From the NCBI RefSeq assembly GCF_050107595.1, contig NZ_JBNILH010000004.1, positions 310,001 to 374,000 of the forward strand: a stretch of DNA of 64,000 nt. The letters run 5' to 3'. Positions 1-8,439 of the stretch are shown here, piece after piece; position 1 is the stretch's first letter; each line of letters opens with the position of its first letter. Position numbers and translations under genes: made by a program. A model generated the notes under the pieces. It saw only the letters and a list, made by a program, of their open reading frames with translations, had not been told where the DNA came from and made no database searches. This DNA is from Bacillus_AB infantis_C. Its GTDB lineage: Bacteria; Bacillota; Bacilli; Bacillales; Cytobacillaceae.

Positions 1-666
1 GGTTTGGGGACTGATATGGAACAGCTCACTGCAGTAAGCCCGGCGGAAGGAATCATAAAGGAAGTCAAGCAGACGCTTGATAATCCGGTTGTCACAATCA
101 GTTCGAGCCAGCCTGCCGTTTATGGAGCGGCGGCTGAAACGGAAATCGATCAAATTGAACAGGGAATGAAGGCTTTTGTTGAAACAAGCCAGCATAAAAA
201 GAAGCTGGAGGGCACAGTCGGAACCGTACAGGCCTTTCCAGATGAAGAAGCCTCCATTGATAAAGAAAGCCTTTACCCGTTTACAGTGGTATTAAGCGAT
301 GAAAATGATCTGAATACTGGCGTGCACGCAATGGTTACGGTGGTAACAAAAGAATCACTTGATGCTTTAGGGGTTCCTTCGAAAAGCGTGAAAACGAAAA
401 AAGATGCGAAATATATCTGGGTCCTTAACGGCGAAGGGCGGATTGAAAAACGCGAAACCGATACCGGCCTTAAAGTCGGAAAAAGGACGGAGATTATAAA
501 AGGGGCTGAGAAAGGCGAGAAAGCAGCAGCCAATCCCGATTTCGGAATCCAGGATAATGCTCCTTTCTTCACACCGCTGAAAAGCAGCCGCCAGTCTGCG
601 AAAGAACTGCGTGCAATAGAGGGACGCGAAAAAATTAAATATCTGCTCATAGGCAGCATCCGGTAA
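1..666 (+). CDS. efflux RND/HlyD-type periplasmic adaptor subunit, 3' part
   Basis: The reading frame is open at the left edge, so only the C-terminal 221 residues are present; the TTG at position 4 is not taken as the start. The visible part has the beta-barrel and membrane-proximal layout of HlyD/YknX-like adaptors: a VSPAEGII lipoyl-like strand near the start, a central 'YPFTVVLSDENDLNTG' region, then a C-terminal barrel with 'GVPSKSVKTKKDAKYIWVL'. Such adaptors normally link an inner-membrane ABC or RND exporter to the outside of the cell. The C-terminal tail after about residue 180 is charged and unlike the core. The partner transporter would lie left of the window. A strong terminator follows directly. 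Family call is good; the substrate is unknown. Confidence 0.75.
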   Translation, partial: GLGTDMEQLTAVSPAEGIIKEVKQTLDNPVVTISSSQPAVYGAAAETEIDQIEQGMKAFVETSQHKKKLEGTVGTVQAFPDEEASIDKESLYPFTVVLSDENDLNTGVHAMVTVVTKESLDALGVPSKSVKTKKDAKYIWVLNGEGRIEKRETDTGLKVGKRTEIIKGAEKGEKAAANPDFGIQDNAPFFTPLKSSRQSAKELRAIEGREKIKYLLIGSIR

Positions 667-680
667 ACATATTCCGAATC

Positions 681-714
681 AAAAACAGGCACCCAGTGGA
701 TGCCTGTTTTTTTA
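681..714 (+). terminator. intrinsic terminator after the adaptor gene
   Basis: Stem AACAGGCA / TGCCTGTT with a short loop, followed by a run of T. It lies 15 bases after the adaptor stop codon. Confidence 0.8.
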
Positions 715-718
715 TGGT

Positions 719-1039
719 TTACCGATAAAGCTCTTCGACTTCTTTATAGCTTGGCTTATAGCTTTGCAACAATTTCACGGAATTTTGCAGGAAGGCAGCT
801 CCATGGCCCGGCTCAGCAAGAGCGGCTGGTTTATTGGCATCCATTTCAGCGGATGTTTCTGCTGCTGCCCCGGCCTGTTCTTTAATTCACTCTTTAGCTC
901 CGCTTGCCGGGAAAGTATCTGCGACCAGTTTCTCGGCATGCTGTTTCACTTCAGCATTTTTGGCAAAATAAGCATTACCATACCACATATTCTGTTTAAA
1001 CTTGCCCCGGATGGAGACAAGCCAAGAATTCCGCCACTG
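719..1039 (-). pseudogene. decayed gene remnant, family not recognised
   Basis: On the minus strand one frame reads protein-like for about 107 codons (for example MWYGNAYFAKNAEVKQHAEK, later LLQSYKPSYKEVEELYR), ending at a TAA at 719-721. It has an in-frame TGA at 887-889 and a TAA at 1040-1042, and no start codon with a ribosome site. The composition is normal for the strand, so this looks like a gene broken by point mutation and 5' loss. I could not name the family. It is convergent with the adaptor gene and lies in the 620-bp gap before the NlpC/P60-SLH gene. Confidence 0.5.
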
Positions 1040-1288
1040 TTATTTCCAAGAATACCATCTTTTTCCCCAGTGAAATTTGAGAATCGCTATGATAATTCTC
1101 CTATATTATTTTCCGTTCATAAATATCAGACATAATTGATAGACTAAAGGCATCATAAATTCCTATAAAAAGGAAAAAAACTATTCTTTATGCTCTCGTG
1201 CTAATTTGTTACATAACTGTAAAATAGCAAAATTCGACCTTATGGTATATTTGTCTTAAATATATTAGGGGGAAAAGGAGAACTTCAG

Positions 1289-2284
1289 ATGATAAAAAGG
1301 AAATTAATGGCGTTTTTCACTGTCTTTTTATGCATTTTATCGTTAGGCCAGCCGAAAGCAGACGCATCCAGTGCCATCAATTACAACCAGCTTATCCCTT
1401 TATCGAAGCTATACATAGGCATCCCATATCAATTTGGCGGGACATCCGCTGTCGGGTTTGACTGCTCCGGATATGTGCAATTCATTTACAAAAAACTTGG
1501 GATCAATATTCCGAGGACTACTGCAGATCAGTTTAAGTATGGTAAAGCAGTAGAAAAGAAAGATTTGCGGGTCGGGGACCTGGTGTTTTTTGAAACCTAC
1601 CAGCCAGGGGCATCCCATGTAGGAATATATTTGGGGAATGAACAGTTCATCAATGCATCCACCTCTAAAGGTGTAGTCATTTCTAATATAAATGACCCTT
1701 ACTATTGGGGTCCAAGATACGTCGGGGCTAAGCGTGTACTGGACTACCAGGCTCCGCTTGGTTCATTTAAAGACATCCCGTCTTCATTCTGGGCCCAGGA
1801 TCAAATTTCCACGCTCAACAAAGAAGAAATCATTCTGGGATATGAAGGCAGCCAATTCATGCCTAACCTGGAGATGACCAGAGCGGAGGTGGCAGCTCTC
1901 CTTGCAGAGGTATTCAGCCTCAATCAGGCAGACCGTGCTGTCAAATTCAATGATGTCGGCAAAGATTACTGGGCGCTCGGCGCCATCAATGCCGTTCAAA
2001 AGGCCGGCATCATCAAAGGGGACGCGTCAGGCAATTTCCGTCCTGAGGAAACCTTATCAAGAGAACATCTGGCCATTATTTTCTCCAGGGCTTTCAAACT
2101 TGCGCCAGCCGCTGGCAGCAAGTCATTCAAGGATATTCCTCAAGGCTATTATGCAGAAGAGGAAATCCAGCGGCTTGCCGCATCAGGGATTACCACGGGC
2201 AAAGAGGACGGCTCTTTTGCTCCTAAAGAACTTGTCAACCGCACACAATTTGCCGTATTCCTCCTCAGGGGAATGCAAAAATAA
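1289..2284 (+). CDS. secreted NlpC/P60 endopeptidase with three SLH domains
   Basis: 331 aa. Signal peptide about 1-27, NlpC/P60 domain about 30-152, then three SLH repeats (about 160-205, 219-262, 283-328). The catalytic Cys59 sits in FDCSGY and His110 in ASHVGIYLG; the third catalytic position is Asn122 (INASTSKGV) where His is commoner. NlpC/P60 enzymes cut gamma-D-Glu-containing peptide bonds of peptidoglycan; SLH repeats hold proteins on pyruvylated secondary wall polymer. The ATG has an AAAGGAG site 9 bases upstream. Followed by its own terminator, so probably monocistronic. It belongs with the SLH and wall genes up to 12.1 kb. Whether the Asn variant is fully active is not known. Confidence 0.9.
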   Translation: MIKRKLMAFFTVFLCILSLGQPKADASSAINYNQLIPLSKLYIGIPYQFGGTSAVGFDCSGYVQFIYKKLGINIPRTTADQFKYGKAVEKKDLRVGDLVFFETYQPGASHVGIYLGNEQFINASTSKGVVISNINDPYYWGPRYVGAKRVLDYQAPLGSFKDIPSSFWAQDQISTLNKEEIILGYEGSQFMPNLEMTRAEVAALLAEVFSLNQADRAVKFNDVGKDYWALGAINAVQKAGIIKGDASGNFRPEETLSREHLAIIFSRAFKLAPAAGSKSFKDIPQGYYAEEEIQRLAASGITTGKEDGSFAPKELVNRTQFAVFLLRGMQK

Positions 2285-2290
2285 ACGAAT

Positions 2291-2317
2291 GCCTCTGCCC
2301 TTTGGCGGAGGCTTTTT
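2291..2317 (+). terminator. intrinsic terminator after the NlpC/P60-SLH gene
   Basis: Stem GCCTCTGCC / GGCGGAGGC (one G-U pair) followed by TTTTT. Confidence 0.75.
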
Positions 2318-2398
2318 ATATTGTTTCCCCTTCGCTTCATGCAATAAACCTCTTGCGTATACCCATTGCTGCAAAATGCCAAAAGACCCCCAGGCAAA

Positions 2399-2427
2399 GA
2401 AAAGCCAGGGCATCACCCTGGCTTTTT
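2399..2427 (-). terminator. terminator, works for the minus-strand SLH gene and possibly both ways
   Basis: Stem AAAAGCCAGGG / CCCTGGCTTTTT flanked by A and T runs on both sides, just past the stop of the SLH gene at 2435. Confidence 0.75.
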
Positions 2428-2434
2428 CCTTCTA

Positions 2435-3358
2435 TCAGCGATATTTATATTCATACATAAACAGGATTTCCAGATATTTATCTTCAAGAGATTCCTTCGT
2501 TTTAATTTCAGAAGGCTTGAATTCCACTGTCACATTCTTTGTCGCACCAGGCGCCAAGCTGATTCCATATTTAATCGGATAAGGATTTTCCTTCGTATAA
2601 GCATGCTCTGCTGCCAGTTCTCCATCCGCATATAATGAGAATCTAGCAGAAATATCGGAAACTGTATACTTGGTATTATTATAGATGGTTACCTTAGCCT
2701 CCAGGTTCCCCTTGCTGTTGTATGAAGCATCCTCAGCTACGGCATGGAATCCCGGCCTGAATTTCGGGTCCATGATCCTGGCCAGGAATACCGCAAATTC
2801 AGTCCTGGTCAAGCTCTTGGATGGCTTGAAATAGCCATTGCTTCCAGTCGTGATATTATAGTTGGCCAAAGCCTGGACATTCTTATAGAACCAGTCGCTT
2901 GTCTTTACATCCTTAAACGGCACAGTGAATACCGGCTCAATCATAAAGGACTCTGCCAATACTTTCGCCATCTGTGCCCTCGTGATATTTTTTTCGGGGT
3001 TGAAATAATTCCCTTTATTAAAGATACCTGCTTCTACGCATGCAGCAATCTCCTTGTAGGCAGGATGGTCCGCCGGCACATCCTTGAACCCTGGATCCGG
3101 CGAGTTCGAACCATCCAGCTCCAGTGTGCGGGAAAGCATGACAGCCACATGCATCCTCTTAACCGGATCATTGATGCCAAATTTTCCATTCGTATATCCT
3201 TTAATGATCTGGCTGCCTGCAAGGTAATGGATTTCCTTGCTTGCCCAATAGCTCCCGGGAACATCCTTGAAGCTGGCAGCCTGTGCTTTTCCTACAGGGC
3301 TCAGAAGGGTGCCCAGTGCCACAAAAAGCAGCAAAACACTCAAATAGACCTTTTTCAT
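2435..3358 (-). CDS. SLH-domain surface protein with C-terminal Ig-like domain
   Basis: 307 aa. Signal peptide about 1-27 (cut near AQA), SLH repeats at about 29-80, 90-138 and 147-195, and a C-terminal beta-rich domain about 205-307. The C-terminal part (KVTIYNNTKYTV, LAPGATKNVTVEF) reads like a CARDB- or FxLYD-type beta sandwich: strands followed by the 'LAPG' turn. The SLH part would dock the protein on secondary wall polymer; the role of the C-terminal part is unknown. The ATG has an AGAGAGG-type site upstream. It stands alone between two terminators and runs in the same direction as the next SLH gene (3537-4595), 180 bases away. Confidence 0.85.
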   Translation of the reverse strand: MKKVYLSVLLLFVALGTLLSPVGKAQAASFKDVPGSYWASKEIHYLAGSQIIKGYTNGKFGINDPVKRMHVAVMLSRTLELDGSNSPDPGFKDVPADHPAYKEIAACVEAGIFNKGNYFNPEKNITRAQMAKVLAESFMIEPVFTVPFKDVKTSDWFYKNVQALANYNITTGSNGYFKPSKSLTRTEFAVFLARIMDPKFRPGFHAVAEDASYNSKGNLEAKVTIYNNTKYTVSDISARFSLYADGELAAEHAYTKENPYPIKYGISLAPGATKNVTVEFKPSEIKTKESLEDKYLEILFMYEYKYR

Positions 3359-3513
3359 GAAAAAACTCCTCTCTCTATCTAATACTATGTAAGTATAAAC
3401 AAGAAAACATATACATAATAGGAACTATTTTCCTGTTTTTTATCTAAAAGAAGAATTTCTTAATTCTAAGCTAGTGTCTTGCCGGGGCATAAGATGTGCG
3501 GGAAAACCAAAAA

Positions 3514-3539
3514 TAAAGCAGCCGTAATCGGCTGCTTTA
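3514..3539 (-). terminator. terminator overlapping the stop of the SLH gene at 3537
   Basis: Perfect stem TAAAGCAGCCG / CGGCTGCTTTA, then a T-rich stretch on the minus strand. The stop codon is inside the stem. Confidence 0.8.
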
Positions 3540-4595
3540 GTAAAGCTCTTCTTCATCAAAATAAGGAATGAAATTATAAATCTTCCATTTTCCGGATGCT
3601 TGATCCTTTTTCAGTTTATAAGCGCCATCCATTTTCATGGTGAAATCAAAGTTGAATTCGTCGCTCTTATAAATGAACTTGCCTGACATTCCAGTCTGCT
3701 CAACAGTAATAAAACGGTCAGAAGCCTGAATCACCTCAAGATTCAGCTTTTCATCATCTATCTGGATTTCCAGCTCATCCCCCTCTTCCATTGGGAATGC
3801 TGCTGAGCCTGCTTCCACGCCGGATACTTTGTAATAGCCGGTGCCGTTCTTTTTATACAGCTCAGCCAGCTTCATAAAATCATTATTCTCCACCAGCTGA
3901 TTCTCCTGCAGAATATGTTCTTTCAAGAATGCCGTAATTTCTTCTTCAGCAGGAAGATTGGACTGCTCCTGTTTCAGTGCCCGGTGAATCATCACCATAG
4001 CCTGGGCCCTTGTCGCAAAGCTGCGCGGTTTGAAGATGGTGTCATATCCTTTTACAATTCCATTGGCAGCCGCCTTGCCGACAAACTCATAAGCCCAGTA
4101 GCCGGGATTTACATCTGTAAAAGCCTGAGCTGCTGTATTAGGAAATTCAACTGTATTTTCAAATGCCAGAACAATCATTTTAGTCATCTGGTCACGGGTA
4201 ATATTGTCATTAGGGCCGAATGTGCCGTCTTCTTTTCCTGAAATGATGCCCAGCGCGCTTGCCGTGCGTACATAATCATAATACCAATCCTTCACAGCTA
4301 CATCAGAAAAGCTTTTTCCTGTTCCGCTGCTTGATAGGCCGAGGCTATTGACCAGTATTTTAACAAACTGCGCCCGGGTGATCTTATTTTCCGGATTCAC
4401 ATACATATAAAGATCTTCATCCACATAGCCATCAATGATATCGGCATTGATGAAATCATCGACTTCCTCATACGCCCAATAGTCTTCATCGATATCCATC
4501 GGAAGATAGTGGTCAATTGTTTTCTCAGCTGCACTTGCGCTGCTGAATGGAACAAGCACCATTGTAAGCATCATCATTATCTTTAATAGCTTCAA
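3537..4595 (-). CDS. SLH-domain surface protein with C-terminal NTF2-like region
   Basis: 352 aa. Signal peptide about 1-22 (SASA cut), three SLH repeats (about 33-85, 95-148, 158-208), then about 140 residues of unrecognised sequence ending in a stretch (GAYKLKKDQASGKWKIYNF) typical of small NTF2-like or DUF4878-type folds. The first SLH repeat is divergent and very acidic (DIDEDYWAYEEVDDF). Expected to sit on the cell surface. It is divergent from the NlpC/P60 gene at 4795, with a 199-bp shared upstream region. No enzyme motif was seen. Confidence 0.85.
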   Translation of the reverse strand: MKLLKIMMMLTMVLVPFSSASAAEKTIDHYLPMDIDEDYWAYEEVDDFINADIIDGYVDEDLYMYVNPENKITRAQFVKILVNSLGLSSSGTGKSFSDVAVKDWYYDYVRTASALGIISGKEDGTFGPNDNITRDQMTKMIVLAFENTVEFPNTAAQAFTDVNPGYWAYEFVGKAAANGIVKGYDTIFKPRSFATRAQAMVMIHRALKQEQSNLPAEEEITAFLKEHILQENQLVENNDFMKLAELYKKNGTGYYKVSGVEAGSAAFPMEEGDELEIQIDDEKLNLEVIQASDRFITVEQTGMSGKFIYKSDEFNFDFTMKMDGAYKLKKDQASGKWKIYNFIPYFDEEELY

Positions 4596-4723
4596 GTTCG
4601 TCCCTCTTTCTTTTATAAAAAATATAATCCCAAATGATCATATAAAATTACGGGTTTTTTATCTATCTGTAAAAAATGGAAAAACATTTTCTGTCTGGGA
4701 ATAAAATCTTTCTTTTTAAAAAA

Positions 4724-4755
4724 ATGGTAGCGGCGGCATGCCGGCCGGGTTACTA
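4724..4755 (+). promoter_or_regulatory. GC-rich hairpin in the leader of the SH3-NlpC/P60 gene
   Basis: Nested inverted repeat GGTAgCGGCGGCATGCCGgcc...GTTAC in a very AT-rich 200-bp divergent region, about 45 bases before the start codon. No T run follows, so it is not a terminator. It could be an operator or a 5'-UTR structure; it does not match a riboswitch I know. Confidence 0.35.
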
Positions 4756-4794
4756 TGAATATAGCAGTCTAAAGAAAAGGATGGGATAAAAAAA

Positions 4795-5817
4795 ATGAGA
4801 AGAGACAGCCTTGCAATCATGATGATCGGCATACTTTTCCTGTTCTCGGCCAGCCTTCCGATGAAAACAGCGGAGGCCGCAGCAGAGAATTGCTTAACCT
4901 TGGACAAAAAAGCAAAAACATATATCAATGTATCTGCAGCCACACTCTGGAAAAGTCCCGGCATCAGCAGAAAGCTGGACAGGCCCTCTTTAACGGCACC
5001 AGCTGATCTTGAAGCCTGGACTTCAAACATGAAGACCGTCAGCAGCCGGATTTGGCTGACAGGCAAAACCGAGACACAGGCACTGTACGGGCAGGAAGTC
5101 AAAATCCTGCAGACAAAGGGCAGCTGGATCCAGGCGGCTGTGACAGATCAAGCCACCAGCAAAAATAAAAACGGCTATTTCGGCTGGATGCCCAAATCCC
5201 AGACTGCATCACATGCCTACGATGCCAGCGCCTGCCCTAAAGCAGTTGTAAAATCCAAAACCGCCGATCTTCATTACTTGAACAACCGCAGCAAAAAGTA
5301 TATGGAGGTCAGCTATAATACTTCCATGCCAGTCCTGAAAACGGAAAAAGACTGGATCCTTGTCCAGACTCCCCTTCAGCCTAAATGGATGAAGAAAGCA
5401 GATGTGGACATATACAATCCCGGAGAGCAGCCAAAAAAGCCTGAAGGCAAGGATCTCGTATCTTCAGCCAAAAACTTTCTGGGGCTTCCTTACCTCTGGG
5501 CCGGCACCTCCGGATATGGGTTCGACTGCTCGGGATTGACATACTCGATATATAAACAGCATGGAATCCTCCTCCCAAGGGATGCATCCGAACAATTTAA
5601 ACAAGGATCCTTTGTTTTAAAGTCAAAGCTTCAGCCAGGAGACCTGATATTTTTCGGATATAATGGCGGAAAAGGGAAGATTCACCATGTTGCCATGTAT
5701 GCCGGGAATGGCAGCATGATCCATTCTCCAAAGGCAGGCAGGAATGTTGAAATCATTCCGCTCAGCACCCCTTCCTACAGCAGGGAGTACGCAGGTGCAA
5801 GAAGATATATAGACTAA
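4795..5817 (+). CDS. secreted SH3b-NlpC/P60 peptidoglycan endopeptidase, YkfC-like
   Basis: 340 aa. Signal peptide about 1-29, two SH3b-like segments (about 40-135 and 148-205), and an NlpC/P60 domain about 218-338. The full catalytic set is visible: Cys245 in FDCSGL, His298 in HHVAMYAG, His310 in MIHSPK. The architecture matches YkfC-type gamma-D-glutamyl-L-amino-acid endopeptidases, which trim muropeptide stems. Unlike the enzyme at 1289 it has no SLH anchor, so it is secreted or held by the SH3 parts. The ATG follows AAAGGATGG. The gene ends in a weak terminator and lies between SLH genes and an LCP gene, all wall-related. Confidence 0.85.
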   Translation: MRRDSLAIMMIGILFLFSASLPMKTAEAAAENCLTLDKKAKTYINVSAATLWKSPGISRKLDRPSLTAPADLEAWTSNMKTVSSRIWLTGKTETQALYGQEVKILQTKGSWIQAAVTDQATSKNKNGYFGWMPKSQTASHAYDASACPKAVVKSKTADLHYLNNRSKKYMEVSYNTSMPVLKTEKDWILVQTPLQPKWMKKADVDIYNPGEQPKKPEGKDLVSSAKNFLGLPYLWAGTSGYGFDCSGLTYSIYKQHGILLPRDASEQFKQGSFVLKSKLQPGDLIFFGYNGGKGKIHHVAMYAGNGSMIHSPKAGRNVEIIPLSTPSYSREYAGARRYID

Positions 5818-5823
5818 GCAAGG

Positions 5824-5847
5824 AGCCGCTTCTATCAGGCGGTTTTT
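5824..5847 (+). terminator. intrinsic terminator, short stem
   Basis: Stem AGCCGC / GCGGTT with a 9-base loop and a T run. Confidence 0.6.
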
Positions 5848-6084
5848 TGTTTTCATCGGGAAATTAGAGGTATAGATTAAAATGTACCTATGCAGCCATC
5901 CTGGTAAATGCCTCTTTTTTACTTAAAAAGTGGTTGGACCACAAGAGAATATACCCGGAGCTCCCAGTGAATTACCTATATTCACAGTGTGTTTTCTGTT
6001 ATCTTTAAATATGGAGCTTTCCTCGTTTACAGGCTCCTGTGATTCAAGCCTAATAATCTTGCATTTCCAATTGGAGGAACTTCA

Positions 6085-7023
6085 ATGGACAAAGAAAAAA
6101 AGGCGGCCAAACCAAAAAAACGGCTTTGGCTGCGAGTATTGCTGATTATAGTTTTGCTTCTGGCTGCAGGAGCAGGAGTTTACGGTTTTATGGTCTATAA
6201 ATCACTGTCTAGTGCAGTGGACACCATGCATGCCCCTATCAAGAGGGAGAAATCCGAGAAGCGCGAGGAAACGATCACGCTTGAAAAAAGGGATCCTTTC
6301 TCTGTTCTGATGCTCGGAGTCGATGAAAGGGAAGGCGATAAAGGCCGGTCTGATACGATGATTGTCCTGACGGTAAACCCGGAAAACAACTCAGTGAAAA
6401 TGCTGAGCATCCCCCGCGACACCCGCACCGAGATCATCGGGCACGGCACAGTCGATAAAATCAACCATGCTTACGCTTTTGGCGGAGAGGAAATGTCGAT
6501 TGCTACTGTCGAAGACTTTTTGGACATCCCGATCGATTATTACGTTAAAATTAATATGCAGGGTTTTAAAGATATTGTGGATGCTGTTGGAGGTATAACG
6601 GTCACCAATGATAAAGATTTCACCCAGGACGGTCATCACTTCCCGCTTGGCAGCCAGAAGCTGGATGGGAATAAAGCCCTTTCCTATGTAAGGATGCGCA
6701 AGCAGGATGCCGACGGCGACTTTGGACGCCAGGAAAGACAGCGGCAGATCATTCAGGGTGTCATCAATAAAGGCGCAAGTTTCAGCTCCCTTGCCAGGTT
6801 TGACAACATATTCGATGCCATCGGCAAAAATGTCAGGACCAATCTGACCTTCAGTGAAATGGCTGACATCCAAAAGCACTATAAAGATACGAGAAAAAAT
6901 ATTGACCAGCTGTCCATTTCAGGCAATGGCCAGTATATCGGCGATTATTGGTATCTGATTGTATCAGACGAAGAACAGCAGCGTGTCCAGGATGAAATGA
7001 GAACACATCTGGGCCTGCAATAA
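6085..7023 (+). CDS. LytR-CpsA-Psr (LCP) family wall glycopolymer ligase
   Basis: 312 aa. Lysine-rich cytoplasmic N-terminus, one transmembrane helix about 15-38, then an extracellular LCP domain about 72-220. Key family residues are present: RSDTMI (Arg88, Asp90), SIPRDT (Arg111, Asp112) and KINHAY (125-130). LCP enzymes move undecaprenyl-linked polymers, such as wall teichoic acid or secondary wall polymer, onto peptidoglycan. Surrounded by SLH proteins, which bind such a polymer, so attachment of the SLH ligand is a reasonable inference. The ATG has a GGAGG site 7 bases upstream. Closest to the TagT/U/V type by length. Confidence 0.9.
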   Translation: MDKEKKAAKPKKRLWLRVLLIIVLLLAAGAGVYGFMVYKSLSSAVDTMHAPIKREKSEKREETITLEKRDPFSVLMLGVDEREGDKGRSDTMIVLTVNPENNSVKMLSIPRDTRTEIIGHGTVDKINHAYAFGGEEMSIATVEDFLDIPIDYYVKINMQGFKDIVDAVGGITVTNDKDFTQDGHHFPLGSQKLDGNKALSYVRMRKQDADGDFGRQERQRQIIQGVINKGASFSSLARFDNIFDAIGKNVRTNLTFSEMADIQKHYKDTRKNIDQLSISGNGQYIGDYWYLIVSDEEQQRVQDEMRTHLGLQ

Positions 7024-7051
7024 TCTAATTTCTCCGCGGCATAGCCGCATC

Positions 7052-7085
7052 GGGCTGTTTGAAAAGATTTCAAACAGCCTTTTTA
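7052..7085 (+). terminator. strong intrinsic terminator after the LCP gene
   Basis: Stem GGCTGTTTGAAA / TTTCAAACAGCC, then TTTTT. Confidence 0.85.
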
Positions 7086-7198
7086 TTCTCCTTCAACAAT
7101 GCCTCTATAGAAAATCACAAAAAATTTATCAACTTTTTCCGTTTATAGCATAGTTTAGTAGAGAAAAATAATATAAGAGATATTAAGGGGGAATTCTG

Positions 7199-8386
7199 TT
7201 GAAGAAAATAGGGCTTCTTGCTTTTTCTATATTTATGTGTTCACTGCTGCTATTGCCCGGAGCAGGACAAGCGCGCGATGCCGCCATGGTATTGAAGGAT
7301 ATAAAAGGGCACTGGGCTGCATCCTATATGGATCATGGCTTTGGAATGGGCATCCTGAATGGATATGAAGACAATACATTCAAGCCAAACAAACAGGTCA
7401 CAACTGCACAGTTTCTTAAAATGATTACGCTGGCGAAGGGACTGGAGGCTCCAGCAGACATAGAGGTCCCTTATACAGATGTACATAAATCAGACTGGTA
7501 TTATCCTTATGCAGCGGCTGCCTTCCACTATAAACTGCTGCCTCCTGGCACCTCCCGCCTGCAGCCGAATAAGCCGGCCACTAGAGAAGAAATGGCATAC
7601 ATGGCAGCTGGAGCCCTTGGCCTTGAAGCCAGCGGGAAAATTCGTTTTACAGACAGCAGGAAAATGAAGCATCCCGGCTATGTGGAAGCCGCAGCAGAAG
7701 CAGGCCTCATTAAAGGCTATCCTGATGGCACCTATAAACCTGAAGCGTTGCTGACCCGGGCACAGGCAGCGAAGGTGGTTTCCCTCGCCAAAACGTATAA
7801 AGATGAGAAGGAAATGTTTAAAATGCTTACGGTGGACACTGCAGCCGCCTTCTACGAGATCATGAGTGACCGCAGACCCGGCGAGCCATTCTCTTCCTAC
7901 AGAAGTGACTTAAAGCCTTATTTCACGGGAGATTTTATCGAACAGTCTATCCTCCCTTATTATCAAAACTCCTATGGGACAGATTGGATGCTGATTCCAA
8001 ATATCAGCTACGGAGAAGTCAATATAAGGTTTTCCGTAAAGAAGCCCTCGGAAAACCTTGCCATCGTTGAAACCTTCCGCGCAACGACCGATATGACACA
8101 GGGAGGCATTTACAAAGTGACCTTCAAAAAAACGGACAGCAGGTGGCGTTTCCATTCTGACAGCCTCGAAAAAGCCAACCTGCAGCTGTCCCGGGAAGAG
8201 CTGGAAAAGTACACAGAATATTATTATTCTATGCAATACAGGAATGCAGAAGCAAAATTTCAAAAAGAAGGAAAAGACAGATTCGGCGATTATGTCCAGT
8301 TTTACATCACGGGGAAAGACCTTGCTGAAGAAGCAAGGGTTTATAAGCAGGATGCATATATCAACACCTTTTTTGAGCATTATTAA
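7199..8386 (+). CDS. SLH-domain surface protein with C-terminal NTF2-like domain
   Basis: 395 aa, TTG start with AAGGGGG 8 bases upstream. Signal peptide about 1-25, three SLH repeats (about 30-80, 92-142, 150-200), then about 190 residues that hold no known catalytic motif. The C-terminal segment (GGIYKVTFKKTDSRWRFHSD) resembles the small beta-rich NTF2-like domain suggested in the SLH gene at 3537. Fourth of the five SLH genes of the island; expected on the cell surface bound to secondary wall polymer. Ends in a strong terminator. Confidence 0.85.
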   Translation: MKKIGLLAFSIFMCSLLLLPGAGQARDAAMVLKDIKGHWAASYMDHGFGMGILNGYEDNTFKPNKQVTTAQFLKMITLAKGLEAPADIEVPYTDVHKSDWYYPYAAAAFHYKLLPPGTSRLQPNKPATREEMAYMAAGALGLEASGKIRFTDSRKMKHPGYVEAAAEAGLIKGYPDGTYKPEALLTRAQAAKVVSLAKTYKDEKEMFKMLTVDTAAAFYEIMSDRRPGEPFSSYRSDLKPYFTGDFIEQSILPYYQNSYGTDWMLIPNISYGEVNIRFSVKKPSENLAIVETFRATTDMTQGGIYKVTFKKTDSRWRFHSDSLEKANLQLSREELEKYTEYYYSMQYRNAEAKFQKEGKDRFGDYVQFYITGKDLAEEARVYKQDAYINTFFEHY

Positions 8387-8414
8387 AAACCGGGAGGAGA
8401 CATCCCGGTTTTTT
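8386..8414 (+). terminator. strong intrinsic terminator
   Basis: Stem AAAAACCGGGA / TCCCGGTTTTTT. Confidence 0.85.
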
Positions 8415-8439
8415 CATTGCCTGCACAAGGCAGCATATA

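Noticed and set aside
273..692. 139-aa minus-strand frame
   Set aside because: Antisense shadow of the adaptor gene; no ribosome site and no protein-like motif.
1902..2582. 226-aa plus-strand frame
   Set aside because: It overlaps the NlpC/P60-SLH gene in another frame and runs through a terminator.
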